A DNA stretch of 64,000 nt from Streptomyces shenzhenensis (GTDB taxonomy: Bacteria > Actinomycetota > Actinomycetes > Streptomycetales > Streptomycetaceae), in NCBI RefSeq assembly GCF_021462265.1, contig NZ_JAJONF010000001.1, forward strand, positions 372,001-436,000, given 5' to 3'. A program made the position numbers and the translations under genes. Below are positions 52,587 to 64,000 of this stretch, piece by piece. The notes beneath the pieces are model-generated. The model did no database searches, was not told the DNA's origin, and saw only the letters and a list, made by a program, of their open reading frames with translations. Each line of letters begins with the position of its first letter. Position 1 is the first letter of the stretch.

Positions 52587-53411
52587 ATGCAGCACGCAGT
52601 GGGATCTCCGCTGCCGCCGCCCCATCAGCCGGGGCAGGGACCGGCCGGCTGGCAGCCGGCCGCACACCACCCGGGACCGCCGCAGGGCCCCGCGCCCGTG
52701 CCGCCCCCACCGCCCGCGCCTCCGCAGCCGCCGCTCCCGCCGCTTCCCTCGGTTCCACCGCCGCCCGACACCACGGGCCACGTCCCGCTGCCGGCGGGCG
52801 CACCGGTGGGCATGCCGAGCCCGCCTCCCGCCGCCACGGTCCCCGATCCGACGACCACCACGCTGGCCGTCCTCCTGATCGGGCCGGCCGGTGCGGGCAA
52901 GACCAGCGTGGCCAAGTACTGGGCCGACCACCGCCGGGTCCCCACCGCCCACATCAGCCTCGACGACGTCCGCGAATGGGTCCGCTCCGGCTTCGCCGAC
53001 CCCCAGTCCGGGTGGAACGACCACTCCGAGGCCCAGTACCGCCTCGCCCGCCGCACCTGCGGCTTCGCCGCGCGCAACTTCCTGGCCAACGGCATCTCGT
53101 GCATCCTCGACGACGCGGTCTTCCCGGACCGCCCGGTCGTCGGCCTCGGCGGCTGGAAGCGGCACGTCGGCCCCGGCCTGCTCCCGGTCGTCCTGCTGCC
53201 CGGCCTCGACATCGTCCTGGAGCGCAACGCCGAACGCACCGGCAACCGCCGCCTCACCGACGAGGAGGTGGCCCGCATCCACGGCCGCATGGCGGGCTGG
53301 TACGGCTCGGGCCTCCCCATCATCGACAACTCCCAGCTGGACGTCCCGTCCACGGCCCGCATCCTGGACGACGTCCTCGCACGGGCAATAGCGAGCCCGC
53401 CGAGCTGGTAG
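52587..53411 (+). CDS. P-loop NTP-binding protein, zeta-toxin/kinase-like, with proline-rich N-terminus
   Basis: A 274-residue protein started at the ATG at 52587, with GGAG 9 bases upstream. Residues about 1-85 are a Pro/Gly-rich disordered region (PPPPPAPPQPPLPPLP). A P-loop domain then begins with IGPAGAGKTSVAKYWA. HISLDDVREWVRSGFADP resembles the substrate-binding region of zeta-toxin/AAA kinases, and LERNAERTGNRRLTDEEVA carries possible lid Arg residues. The exact substrate is unknown. It lies between aroB and the pepQ-like gene and is probably its own transcript. Confidence 0.78.
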   Translation: MQHAVGSPLPPPHQPGQGPAGWQPAAHHPGPPQGPAPVPPPPPAPPQPPLPPLPSVPPPPDTTGHVPLPAGAPVGMPSPPPAATVPDPTTTTLAVLLIGPAGAGKTSVAKYWADHRRVPTAHISLDDVREWVRSGFADPQSGWNDHSEAQYRLARRTCGFAARNFLANGISCILDDAVFPDRPVVGLGGWKRHVGPGLLPVVLLPGLDIVLERNAERTGNRRLTDEEVARIHGRMAGWYGSGLPIIDNSQLDVPSTARILDDVLARAIASPPSW

Positions 53412-53438
53412 CCAGGGAGAACCTCACCCATCTTCTCG

Positions 53439-53652
53439 GGGCCGCGCGGAACTGCGCGAGTACGCCGCACGAGCCTGCAGCTGAGGGACGGCCCGCGGTG
53501 TCGGGGGCGCGGGGAACTGCGCGAGTACGCCGCACGAGCCTGCAGCTGAGGGACGGCCTGCGGTGTCGGGGCGTGGGGAAGTGCGCGAGTACGCCGCACG
53601 AGCCTGCAGCTGAGGGACGGCCCGCGGTGTCGGGGGCGCGGGGAACTGCGCA
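53439..53652. repeat. About 64-bp tandem repeat, three copies plus a partial fourth
   Basis: The unit contains GAACTGCGCGAGTACGCCGC, ACGAGCCTGCAGCTGAGGGA and CGGCCCGCGGTGTCGGG. The marker TACGCCGCACGAGCC starts at 53461, 53526 and 53590, spacing 65 and 64. A final GGGGAACTGCGCAC ends at about 53652. Copies differ at only a few bases. The GCGGGGAACTGCGC core resembles interspersed intergenic repeats common in Streptomyces. No gene is supported here, although all three forward frames show fragments. Confidence 0.8.
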
Positions 53653-53747
53653 CAAATCCACGGACCCGCACCCCACAACGGCGCCCCGCCACCCCACTCG
53701 GCCCCCCTCAACCGGCACAAAACGCCCAACCCTCCTACGCTCGACTC

Positions 53748-54854
53748 ATGTCAGACGTGTACGCGGCCCGCCGAACCAGGCTGAGGGAACGCTGCCACGC
53801 GGTCGGCAGCCAGTCCGCCGTCATCTCACACCCGGCCAACGTGAGATACCTCGCCGGCGCCGCACCCCACGGCTCCGTCCTGCTCCTCGGCGAGCGCGAG
53901 GACGTCCTCGTCTGCCCCGGCCCGCTGGACGACCGCCCCACCGAGGCCCGCCCCGACGAGTCCCTGCGGCCCCACCTCCTGTCAGGTCCCGGCGGCGACC
54001 CCGCCGTCGCCGCCGCCGACCTCGCGGCCGCCCAGGACGCCGACGTCCTCGCCGTCGAGGAGCACCACCTCACCGTGGCCCGGCACCGCGCCCTCGCCTC
54101 CGTCGCGCCCCGCCTGCGCCTGACCGACCTGGGCAGCGCCGTCGAGCAGCTCAGGGTCGTCAAGGACGACGAGGAGATCTCCTGCCTCCGTGTCGGCGCC
54201 GAGATCGCCGACCAGGCCCTCGGCGAACTCCTGGAGTCGATCCTCGTCGGCCGTACCGAACGGCACCTCGCCCTGGAACTGGAGCGCCGCCTGGTCGACC
54301 ACGGCGCCGACGGCGCGGCCTTCCCCACGTCCGTGGCCACCGGCCCGAACTCCGGCCGCCGCGGCCACCGTCCCACCGACCGGCGGGTCGAGGAGGGCGA
54401 CTTCCTGACGGTCTGCCTCGGCGCCACCTACCGCGGCTACCGCTGCGAGATCGGCCGTACCTTCGTCATCGGCACCACGCCCGCCGACTGGCAGATCGAG
54501 CTCTACGACCTCGTCTTCGGCGCCCAGCGGGCCGGCCGGGAGAGCCTCGTGCCCGGCGCCGCCTGCCGCGACGTCGACCGCGCCGCCCGCCAGGTTCTGG
54601 ACTCCGCGGGGTACGCCTCGGGCCTGCAGCCCCTCACCGGACACGGCGTCGGACTCGAAATCGACGAGGACCCGCAGCTCGCCCCCGCGGCCATGGGTAA
54701 ACTGGACGCTTGCGTGCCGGTCACCGTCGAACCGGGGGTCCACCTCCCGGGCCGGGGCGGCGTCCGGATCGATGACACGCTCGTCGTGCGCCCCGAGGCG
54801 GACGGCGGACCCGAGCTACTCACCATCACGACCAAGGAGCTGCTCGCACTCTAG
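53748..54854 (+). CDS. M24-family peptidase-like protein (PepQ/Xaa-Pro type) with altered metal ligands
   Basis: A 368-residue creatinase/aminopeptidase-fold protein. The N-terminal creatinase-like domain (about 1-130) is followed by the pita-bread domain. The expected ligands DxG, SDxTRT, GHG, VEPG and RIED appear as [18 protein letters not shown] (C223 and E234 replace the two Asp), [12 protein letters not shown] (H299 kept, the usual second His is D306), [11 protein letters not shown] (E328 kept) and VRIDD (D342 in place of Glu). Dipeptidase activity is thus doubtful. It sits before efp, as pepQ does in mycobacteria. Confidence 0.88.
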   Translation: MSDVYAARRTRLRERCHAVGSQSAVISHPANVRYLAGAAPHGSVLLLGEREDVLVCPGPLDDRPTEARPDESLRPHLLSGPGGDPAVAAADLAAAQDADVLAVEEHHLTVARHRALASVAPRLRLTDLGSAVEQLRVVKDDEEISCLRVGAEIADQALGELLESILVGRTERHLALELERRLVDHGADGAAFPTSVATGPNSGRRGHRPTDRRVEEGDFLTVCLGATYRGYRCEIGRTFVIGTTPADWQIELYDLVFGAQRAGRESLVPGAACRDVDRAARQVLDSAGYASGLQPLTGHGVGLEIDEDPQLAPAAMGKLDACVPVTVEPGVHLPGRGGVRIDDTLVVRPEADGGPELLTITTKELLAL

Positions 54855-54906
54855 GCAAGGTGCGTGCCCCAGGGTCGTCCACGTCAGTCCAGGAGATTCC
54901 GCAACC

Positions 54907-55473
54907 GTGGCTTCCACGAACGACCTCAAGAACGGCCTGGTGCTCAAGCTCGAAGGCGGCCAGCTCTGGTCCGTCGTCGAGTTCCAGCACGTCAAGCCCG
55001 GCAAGGGCCCCGCTTTCGTGCGCACCAAGCTCAAGAACGTGCTGTCCGGCAAGGTCGTCGACAAGACCTTCAACGCCGGCGTCAAGGTCGAGACGGCCAC
55101 TGTCGACAAGCGCGACATGCAGTTCTCGTACATGGACGGCGACTACTTCGTCTTCATGGACATGGACACGTACGACCAGCTGCACATCGACCGGAAGACC
55201 GTCGGCGACGCCGCGAACTTCCTGATCGAGGGCTTCACGGCCGTCGTGGCCCAGCACGAGGGCGAGGTGCTCTTCGTCGAGCTCCCGGCCGCCGTCGAGC
55301 TGACCATCCAGGAGACCGAGCCGGGCGTCCAGGGCGACCGCTCCACCGGCGGCACCAAGCCGGCCACCCTGGAGACCGGCCACCAGATCCAGGTCCCGCT
55401 CTTCATCACCACCGGTGAGAAGATCAAGGTCGACACCCGCACGAGCGACTACCTCGGCCGGGTGAACAGCTAA
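54907..55473 (+). CDS. efp: Translation elongation factor P
   Basis: A 188-residue factor that relieves ribosome stalling at polyproline. The KOW-like N-terminal domain starts [20 protein letters not shown]. The tip loop reads KPGKGPAF, with Lys near residue 33, unmodified or modified in unknown fashion. Two OB domains follow ([12 protein letters not shown], then LGRVNS end). The GTG at 54907 has AGGAG upstream. nusB follows after 2 bases. Confidence 0.97.
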   Translation: MASTNDLKNGLVLKLEGGQLWSVVEFQHVKPGKGPAFVRTKLKNVLSGKVVDKTFNAGVKVETATVDKRDMQFSYMDGDYFVFMDMDTYDQLHIDRKTVGDAANFLIEGFTAVVAQHEGEVLFVELPAAVELTIQETEPGVQGDRSTGGTKPATLETGHQIQVPLFITTGEKIKVDTRTSDYLGRVNS

Positions 55474-55475
55474 CC

Positions 55476-55907
55476 GTGGCTGCCCGCAACACGGCCCGCA
55501 AGCGTGCCTTCCAGATCCTCTTCGAGGGCGACCAGCGCGGGGCCGATGTCCTGACCGTCCTCGCGGACTGGATCCGGCTGTCCAGGGACGACACCCGGCA
55601 GCCGCCGGTGAGCGAGTACACCATGCAGCTGGTCGAGGGGTACGCCGGGCACACCAAGCGTATCGACGAGCTGATCGCCCAGTACGCGGTCGGCTGGACG
55701 CTGGACCGGATGCCGGTCGTCGACCGCAACATCCTGCGCCTCGGCGCCTACGAGCTGATCTGGGTGGACGAGACGCCGGACGCCGTCGTCCTCGACGAGA
55801 TGGTGCAGCTCGCCAAGGAGTTCTCGACGGACGAGTCGCCCTCGTTCGTGAACGGGCTTCTGGGGCGTCTGAAGGAGCTGAAGCCGTCGCTGCGCCGCGA
55901 GGTGTGA
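55476..55907 (+). CDS. nusB: Transcription antitermination protein NusB
   Basis: A 143-residue all-helical protein that with NusE/S10 binds boxA in rRNA antitermination. Family segments are RNTARKRAFQILFEGDQRG, DRMPVVDRNILRLGAYEL, PDAVVLDEMVQLAKEFS and FVNGLLGRL. The GTG at 55476 lies 2 bases after efp. A 22-bp terminator follows. Confidence 0.96.
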   Translation: MAARNTARKRAFQILFEGDQRGADVLTVLADWIRLSRDDTRQPPVSEYTMQLVEGYAGHTKRIDELIAQYAVGWTLDRMPVVDRNILRLGAYELIWVDETPDAVVLDEMVQLAKEFSTDESPSFVNGLLGRLKELKPSLRREV

Positions 55908-55919
55908 GCCGGCGACGAC

Positions 55920-55968
55920 GAACGCCGGAGGGCCTGCAGCAAGGCATGCTGCAGGCCCTCCGGCGTTC
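55920..55968 (+). terminator. 22-bp perfect terminator after nusB
   Basis: The arms at 55920-55941 and 55947-55968 are exact complements around the loop AGGCA, with core CGCCGGAGGGCCTGCAGCA. It starts 13 bases after the nusB stop and closes the efp-nusB unit. Confidence 0.92.
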
Positions 55969-56090
55969 TGTGCGCCCGATGGGTGGGACGGTGCGGGTGT
56001 GTGGCGCCTGCGGGCGGGGTGAGGCTTGTCGCGCCCACGCGGCGGAGCCGGACCCCCATACGGCCCCGCGCGCCTACGGGACGCCGAAAA

Positions 56091-56136
56091 GCCGCCGGGG
56101 TGGCCGGAACCGTCAAGTTCCGGCCACCCCGGCGGC
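56091..56136 (-). terminator. bldD terminator, 20-bp perfect hairpin
   Basis: GCCGCCGGGGTGGCCGGAAC (56091-56110) and its complement (56117-56136) surround a 6-base loop. Read leftward, they are followed by TTTTCGG. It is 27 bases after the bldD stop. The gap 55908-56162 contains this and the nusB terminator, and no gene. Confidence 0.88.
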
Positions 56137-56162
56137 ACGTTTCTGCTCAGTCGGTGTGCGGG

Positions 56163-56666
56163 TCAGACCTCTTCGTGGGTGGCCACCGCGCGGCGGGCGT
56201 CGGCGTCCAGGACGCCCCAGCTGATCAGCTGCTCGGTGAGGACGGAGGGGGACTGGTCGTAGATCACGGCCAGTGTGCGCAGGTCGTCCTGGCGGATCGA
56301 CAGCACCTTGCCGTTGTAGTCACCGCGCTGGGACTGGATCGTCGCCGCGTAGCGCTGCAGCGGGCCCGCCTTCTCGGCCGGCACGGTGGCCAGCCGCTCC
56401 AGGTCGAGGACCAGCTTCGGCGGCGGCTCGGCGGCACCGCCGGGGGTGGTGCCAGGCAGCAGCTCCTGCACCGGAACCCCGTAGAAATCCGCCAACTCTG
56501 CAAGGCGCTGCACGGTCACGGCACGGTCGCCGCGCTCGTACGAACCGACCACCACGGCCTTCCAGCGGCCCTGTGACTTCTCCTCGACACCGTGGAGGGA
56601 AAGGCCCTGCTGGGTGCGGATGGCCCGGAGCTTGGCCCCGAGCTGTTTGGCGTATTCGCTGGACAT
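56163..56666 (-). CDS. bldD: Developmental master regulator BldD
   Basis: A 167-residue repressor that, bound to tetrameric c-di-GMP, holds back sporulation genes. An XRE-type HTH domain (about 1-70, AKQLGAKLRAIRTQQGLSLH and SYERGDRAVTVQRLAEL) is followed by a flexible linker and a C-terminal domain with the c-di-GMP signature RGD-X8-RQDD (R114, D116, R125, D128). The ATG at 56666 has GGGGAG 5 bases upstream; the frame to 56732 lacks support. Its promoter contains BldD boxes, so autorepression is expected. It diverges from the pyr operon. Confidence 0.97.
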   Translation of the reverse strand: MSSEYAKQLGAKLRAIRTQQGLSLHGVEEKSQGRWKAVVVGSYERGDRAVTVQRLAELADFYGVPVQELLPGTTPGGAAEPPPKLVLDLERLATVPAEKAGPLQRYAATIQSQRGDYNGKVLSIRQDDLRTLAVIYDQSPSVLTEQLISWGVLDADARRAVATHEEV

Positions 56667-56724
56667 ATGGCTCCCCGGACACTGTGTCGACGCGGTAGGC
56701 CTTGGTTTCCCGCCGCGCGGCTGG

Positions 56725-56753
56725 TAACTCACTGTGAGGTTACGCAGCGTTAC
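56725..56753. promoter_or_regulatory. Two overlapping-register BldD boxes
   Basis: GTTACGCAGCGTTAC (56739-56753) fits the BldD consensus NTNACNC(A/T)GNGTNAN at every fixed position. TAACTCACTGTGA (56725-56737) fits with one mismatch (C in place of G at 56732). The first lies in the -35/-10 spacer of the bldD promoter; the second covers the region just downstream of -10. Expected function is autorepression. Confidence 0.75.
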
Positions 56754-56766
56754 TCTGTTGCGTCAA
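56737..56766 (-). promoter_or_regulatory. bldD promoter
   Basis: On the minus strand, TTGACG (56766-56761) and TAACCT (56742-56737) are separated by 18 bases. This puts the start about 63 bases before the bldD ATG. Confidence 0.6.
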
Positions 56767-56875
56767 GCCGAATGGTCCGCACCGACTCTTCCGCGGCAGC
56801 GATGACCGATTACTCCAGGGGGGTGAAGAGGGGCCTCTCGGTCACCTGCTACCGTGGATGGCGCAAATCCGACGT

Positions 56876-57538
<663 letters not shown>

Positions 57539-57622
57539 CCGGCCGAGGTGCCGCACCGCCGCGGTGCGCCCACGCCTGCCCGCAATCTCCCCATATGTGA
57601 ACTGCCTTACGGAGCCTGACAG

Positions 57623-58603
57623 ATGCAGCGTCATCTCATCTCGGCCGCCGACCTCACCCGTGACGACGCCGTCCTGATCCTCGACACCGCCGAGGAGATG
57701 GCCCGGGTCGCCGACCGGCCGATCAAGAAGCTGCCGACCCTGCGCGGCCGCACCGTCGTCAACCTCTTCTTCGAGGACTCGACCCGGACCCGGATCTCCT
57801 TCGAGGCCGCCGAGAAGCGCCTCTCCGCCGACGTCATCAACTTCACCGCCAAGGGGTCAAGCGTCTCCAAGGGCGAGTCCCTGAAGGACACCGCCCAGAC
57901 CCTGGAGGCGATGGGCGTCGACGCCGTCGTCATCCGGCACGGCGCCTCCGGAGCGCCCTACCGGCTCGCCAACTCCGGCTGGATCGACGCGGCCGTCATC
58001 AACGCCGGCGACGGCACCCACCAGCACCCCACCCAGGCCCTCCTGGACGCCTTCACCATGCGCCGCCGCCTGGTCGGCCGGGACGCCGGGATAGGGCAGG
58101 ACCTGACCGGCAAGCGCATCACCATCGTCGGCGACGTCCTGCACAGCCGCGTCGCCCGCTCCAACGTCGACCTGCTGCACACCCTCGGCGCCGAGGTCAC
58201 CCTGGTCGCCCCGCCCACCCTGGTGCCGGTCGGCGTCGAGAACTGGCCCTGCGAGGTGTCGTACGACCTCGACGCGGTCCTCCCCAAGTCCGACGCCGTG
58301 ATGATGCTCCGCGTCCAGCGCGAGCGCATGAACGCCGCGTTCTTCCCGACCGAGCGCGAGTACTCGCGCCGCTACGGCCTCGACGGCGAGCGCATGGCGA
58401 AGACGCCCGAGCACGCCATCGTGATGCACCCCGGCCCGATGGTGCGCGGCATGGAGATCACCGCCGAGGTCGCCGACTCCGAGCGCTGCACCGTAGTCGA
58501 GCAGGTGGCGAACGGAGTCTCCATCCGGATGGCCGTTCTGTACCTCCTGCTCGGCGGCAACGAACCCGCCGTCAGCCACGCCCGCACCACCGAGGAGAAG
58601 TAA
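57623..58603 (+). CDS. pyrB: Aspartate carbamoyltransferase catalytic chain
   Basis: A 326-residue enzyme condensing carbamoyl phosphate with aspartate. The carbamoyl phosphate motif [13 protein letters not shown] lies near residues 49-61. [14 protein letters not shown] holds the 80s-loop-like Ser/Lys, [16 protein letters not shown] the His/Gln, and [12 protein letters not shown] the aspartate loop. The ATG at 57623 is 84 bases after pyrR. pyrC starts 5 bases after its stop. Confidence 0.96.
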   Translation: MQRHLISAADLTRDDAVLILDTAEEMARVADRPIKKLPTLRGRTVVNLFFEDSTRTRISFEAAEKRLSADVINFTAKGSSVSKGESLKDTAQTLEAMGVDAVVIRHGASGAPYRLANSGWIDAAVINAGDGTHQHPTQALLDAFTMRRRLVGRDAGIGQDLTGKRITIVGDVLHSRVARSNVDLLHTLGAEVTLVAPPTLVPVGVENWPCEVSYDLDAVLPKSDAVMMLRVQRERMNAAFFPTEREYSRRYGLDGERMAKTPEHAIVMHPGPMVRGMEITAEVADSERCTVVEQVANGVSIRMAVLYLLLGGNEPAVSHARTTEEK

Positions 58604-58608
58604 GACCC

Positions 58609-59922
58609 ATGAGCAAGATCCTTATCCGTGGTGCGAAGGTCCTCGGCGGTGAGCCGCAGGACGTCCTGATCGACGGCGAGACGATCGTGGCCACCGCCCG
58701 GCAGGGCGAAATCGACTGGAGTGGTGCCGGGCTGAGCGCCGAAGGCGCCGAGGTCGTCGAGGCGGCCGGCAAGGTGCTGCTGCCGGGCCTGGTCGACCTG
58801 CACACCCACCTGCGCGAGCCCGGCCGCGAGGACTCCGAGACGGTCCTCACCGGCACCCGCGCGGCGGCCGGCGGCGGCTACACGGCCGTGTTCGCCATGG
58901 CCAACACCTTCCCGGTCGCCGACACCGCCGGCGTCGTCGAGCAGGTCTACCGGCTCGGCCAGGAGCACGGCTACTGCGACGTCCAGCCGATCGGCGCCGT
59001 CACCGTCGGCCTGGAGGGCAAGAAGCTCGCCGAGCTGGGCGCGATGCACGAGTCGGCCGCCGGGGTCACCGTCTTCTCCGACGACGGCAAGTGCGTGGAC
59101 GATGCCGTGATCATGCGCCGCGCCCTGGAGTACGTGAAGGCCTTCGGCGGGGTCGTCGCCCAGCACGCGCAGGAGCCCCGGCTGACCGAGGGCGCCCAGA
59201 TGAACGAGGGCGTGGTCTCCGCCGAACTGGGGCTCGGGGGCTGGCCCGCGGTGGCCGAGGAGTCGATCATCGCCCGGGACGTCCTGCTCGCCGAGCACGT
59301 CGGCTCCCGCGTCCACATCTGCCACCTCTCCACCGCCGGCTCCGTCGAGATCGTCCGCTGGGCCAAGTCCCGGGGCATCGACGTCACCGCCGAGGTCACC
59401 CCGCACCACCTGCTGCTCACCGACGAACTGGTGCGGTCGTACAACCCGGTCTACAAGGTCAACCCGCCGCTGCGCACCGAGCGGGACGTCCTCGCCCTGC
59501 GCGAGGCCCTCGCGGACGGCACGATCGACATCGTCGCCACCGACCACGCCCCGCACCCGCACGAGGACAAGGACTGCGAGTGGGCCGCCGCCGCGATGGG
59601 GATGGTGGGGCTGGAGACCGCGTTGTCGGTGGTCCAGGAGACCATGGTGGACACGGGCCTGCTGACCTGGGCCGGCGTCGCCGACCGCATGTCCTTCAAG
59701 CCCGCGCGGATCGGGCGGGCCGCCGGTCACGGCCGTCCCGTCTCGGCTGGTGAGCCCGCCAACCTCACCCTCGTCGACACGGAATACCGTGGCCTGGTGG
59801 ACCCCGCGGGCTTCGCCTCGCGCAGCCGCAACACCCCCTACGAGGGACGCGAGCTGCCGGGCCGTGTCACCCACACGTGGCTGCGGGGCAAGGCGACGCT
59901 CGTGGACGGGAAGCTGACGTGA
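58609..59922 (+). CDS. pyrC: Dihydroorotase
   Basis: A 437-residue amidohydrolase (class I, PyrC of the 430-residue type). Metal motif [10 protein letters not shown] (HxH near 63-65) is followed by later ligands in [10 protein letters not shown] and [12 protein letters not shown], and the catalytic Asp is in [14 protein letters not shown]. In this class the metal-bridging Lys may be replaced by Asp, with [10 protein letters not shown] near the expected place. The stop overlaps the GTG of the next gene (GTGA). Confidence 0.95.
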   Translation: MSKILIRGAKVLGGEPQDVLIDGETIVATARQGEIDWSGAGLSAEGAEVVEAAGKVLLPGLVDLHTHLREPGREDSETVLTGTRAAAGGGYTAVFAMANTFPVADTAGVVEQVYRLGQEHGYCDVQPIGAVTVGLEGKKLAELGAMHESAAGVTVFSDDGKCVDDAVIMRRALEYVKAFGGVVAQHAQEPRLTEGAQMNEGVVSAELGLGGWPAVAEESIIARDVLLAEHVGSRVHICHLSTAGSVEIVRWAKSRGIDVTAEVTPHHLLLTDELVRSYNPVYKVNPPLRTERDVLALREALADGTIDIVATDHAPHPHEDKDCEWAAAAMGMVGLETALSVVQETMVDTGLLTWAGVADRMSFKPARIGRAAGHGRPVSAGEPANLTLVDTEYRGLVDPAGFASRSRNTPYEGRELPGRVTHTWLRGKATLVDGKLT

Positions 59923-60488
59923 CACCTCTGATCCTGCTGGCCGACGAGAAGAAGTCGGCCGCGGTCACCGACTGGTCCGCCCGTATCGGCTGGCTCGTGG
60001 GCCTCGCCCTCTTCGTCGCGCTCGTCTACTGGCTGATGCGCGAGGGCTGGAAGTGGCGCGGCACCCTCCAGGGCGACCTCCCCGAGCTGCCCAGCGCGCC
60101 GGACGACCCCGGCGCCGTGAGACTGACGATGAGCGGCCGCTACCACGGCTCCACCACCGCCGGGCAGTGGCTGGACCGCATCGTGGCCCGCGGCCTCGGC
60201 TCCCGCAGCCGGGTCGAGCTCACGCTGACCGACGCGGGCCTGCGGGTGGTACGCCCCGGCGCGACCGACTTCTTCATCCCCGCCGACGCGCTCCGCGAGG
60301 CCCTGCTCGGCAAGGGCATCGCGGGCAAGGTCCTCACCGAGGGCGGACTCCTCGTGGTGACCTGGGCGCACGGCGGCAGACTGATCGACTCCGGTTTCCG
60401 CTCGGACCACGCGGCCGAGCACACCGAGTGGGTCGACGCCATCAACTCCATGATCAAGACACTCAGCACGGAAGGCGCCGAACGATGA
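59919..60488 (+). CDS. Conserved membrane protein of the pyr operon
   Basis: A 189-residue protein from the GTG at 59919. One transmembrane helix (about 24-41, [18 protein letters not shown]) precedes a soluble domain with strands such as [20 protein letters not shown] and [18 protein letters not shown]-like in look. It overlaps pyrC by 4 bases and carA by 4 bases. In Mycobacterium tuberculosis an annotated membrane/export protein (Rv1382) also sits between pyrC and carA, so this place is conserved across actinobacteria. Function is unknown; a link to pyrimidine synthesis or its regulation is inferred. Confidence 0.85.
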   Translation: MTPLILLADEKKSAAVTDWSARIGWLVGLALFVALVYWLMREGWKWRGTLQGDLPELPSAPDDPGAVRLTMSGRYHGSTTAGQWLDRIVARGLGSRSRVELTLTDAGLRVVRPGATDFFIPADALREALLGKGIAGKVLTEGGLLVVTWAHGGRLIDSGFRSDHAAEHTEWVDAINSMIKTLSTEGAER

Positions 60489-61619
60489 CGACCTCCACAA
60501 GGGGAGCCGGCAAGGTTCCCGCGGTACTCGTCCTGGAGGACGGCCGGATCTTCCGCGGCCGCGCCTACGGGGCCGTGGGGGAGACCTTCGGCGAGGCCGT
60601 GTTCTCCACCGGCATGACCGGCTACCAGGAGACCCTCACCGACCCGTCCTACGACCGCCAGATCGTGGTCGCCACCGCCCCGCAGATCGGCAACACGGGG
60701 TGGAACGACGAGGACGACGAGTCCAGCCGTATCTGGGTCTCCGGCTACGTGGTGCGCGACCCCGCGCGCGTGCCCTCCAACTGGCGCGCCAAGCGTTCGC
60801 TCGACGAGGAACTGGTCGCGCAGGGCGTGGTCGGCATCTCCGGGATCGACACCCGCGCCCTCACCCGCCACCTGCGCGAGCGCGGCTCCATGCGGTCCGG
60901 CATCTTCTCGGGCGAGGCGATCGCCTCCGACCCCGAGCTCCTCGCGCGCGTGCAGGCCCAGCCGCACATGAAGGGCGCCTCACTGTACGAGGAGGTCGCC
61001 ACCAAGGAGGCCTACGTCGTCCCCGCGGTCGGCGCGAAGCGGTTCACCGTCGCCGCCATCGACCTCGGCATCAAGGGCATGACCCCGCAGCGGATGGCCG
61101 AGCGCGGCATCGAGGTGCACGTGCTGCCCGCGACCGCCACCGAGGACGACGTGTACGCCGTCTCGCCGGACGGCGTGTTCTTCTCCAACGGCCCCGGCGA
61201 CCCGGCCACGGCCGACGGCCCGGTGGCCCTGATGAGCGCCGTCCTGGAGCGGAGGACCCCGCTCTTCGGCATCTGCTTCGGCAACCAGATCCTCGGCCGC
61301 GCGCTCGGCTTCGGCACCTACAAGCTGAAGTACGGCCACCGGGGCATCAACCAGCCGGTGCAGGACCGTACGACCGGCAAGGTCGAGGTCACCGCCCACA
61401 ACCACGGTTTCGCCGTGGACGCGCCGCTCGACAAGGTCAGCGAGACGAAGTTCGGCCGCGCCGAGGTCTCGCACGTCTGCCTGAACGACGACGTCGTGGA
61501 GGGGCTGCAGCTGCTCGACCAGCCGGCCTTCTCCGTCCAGTACCACCCCGAAGCGGCAGCCGGCCCGCACGACGCCGCCTACCTGTTCGACCGCTTCGTT
61601 TCCCTGATGGAGGGCCAGC

Positions 61620-61627
<8 letters not shown>
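60485..61627 (+). CDS. carA: Carbamoyl-phosphate synthase small subunit
   Basis: A 380-residue glutaminase subunit. The N-terminal CarA domain begins [16 protein letters not shown]. The class I amidotransferase domain has [10 protein letters not shown], the nucleophile in FGICFGNQ (Cys near 259) and the His/Glu pair in SVQYHPEAA. It supplies ammonia to CarB for both pyrimidine and arginine synthesis. The ATG at 60485 overlaps the membrane protein gene, and its stop overlaps the carB GTG. Confidence 0.96.

Positions 61628-64000
<2,373 letters not shown>

Noticed and set aside
53424..53729. Small protein encoded by the 64-bp repeats
   Set aside because: The unit length is not a multiple of three throughout (65 then 64), so no frame is kept, and there is no ribosome binding site.

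Overview
The window is a piece of an actinobacterial, almost certainly Streptomyces, chromosome. The evidence is the high G+C content with strong third-position G/C bias, frequent GTG starts and 4-base ATGA/GTGA gene overlaps. A true bldD gene is present. The long block of housekeeping genes has the order known from Streptomyces coelicolor and, in large part, Mycobacterium: thrS, HIT, pgsA, acyltransferase, pimA, pdxST, yebC, ruvCAB, yajC, secDF, apt, relA, ppi, MBL, hisS, rarA, alaS, ruvX, mltG, aroE, aroCKB, pepQ, efp, nusB, bldD, pyrRBC, carAB.

Region 1 (1-7,950) is accessory DNA. It opens with the 3' part of a type I restriction hsdR gene that overlaps a YgjP-like metallopeptidase gene. 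From about 3,200 to 7,450 the composition drops to near half G+C: hand counts give 28/60 at 4501-4560 and 30/60 at 5281-5340, against 41/60 at 57781-57840. This island holds two divergent paralogous small membrane or secreted proteins of unknown family, and a secreted CHAP peptidoglycan hydrolase fused to a seven-fold repeat that looks like a closed seven-bladed beta-propeller lectin. Its genes use several TTA codons and E. coli-like promoter boxes. It lies between an intact and a truncated copy of the same small DNA-binding-type gene, and a two-HTH protein follows.

Region 2 (7,971-10,663) holds a DnaQ-like exonuclease and a coupled DUF4365/unknown pair. Region 3 (10,774-35,780) runs from translation (thrS, an EF-G-like GTPase) through phosphatidylinositol mannoside synthesis (three coupled genes), PLP synthesis (pdxST), Holliday junction processing (ruvCAB), protein export (yajC-secDF), purine salvage (apt) and (p)ppGpp metabolism (relA), to a convergent DUF349 gene.

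Region 4 (35,916-55,907) holds a membrane cyclophilin, an MBL hydrolase with hisS, a decayed ABC ATPase, a VKOR-like protein, rarA, rpsD behind a structured leader, alaS-ruvX-mltG-aroE, aroC-aroK-aroB, a P-loop protein, a 64-bp tandem repeat, a pepQ-like gene with altered metal ligands, efp and nusB. Region 5 (56,163-64,000) has bldD diverging from the pyrimidine operon pyrR-pyrB-pyrC-(membrane protein)-carA-carB; carB runs off the window. A BldD box lies in the spacer of the bldD core promoter, and a PyrR-loop match precedes the pyrR ribosome binding site.

The core is well understood. The most novel part is the island at 3.2-7.4 kb.
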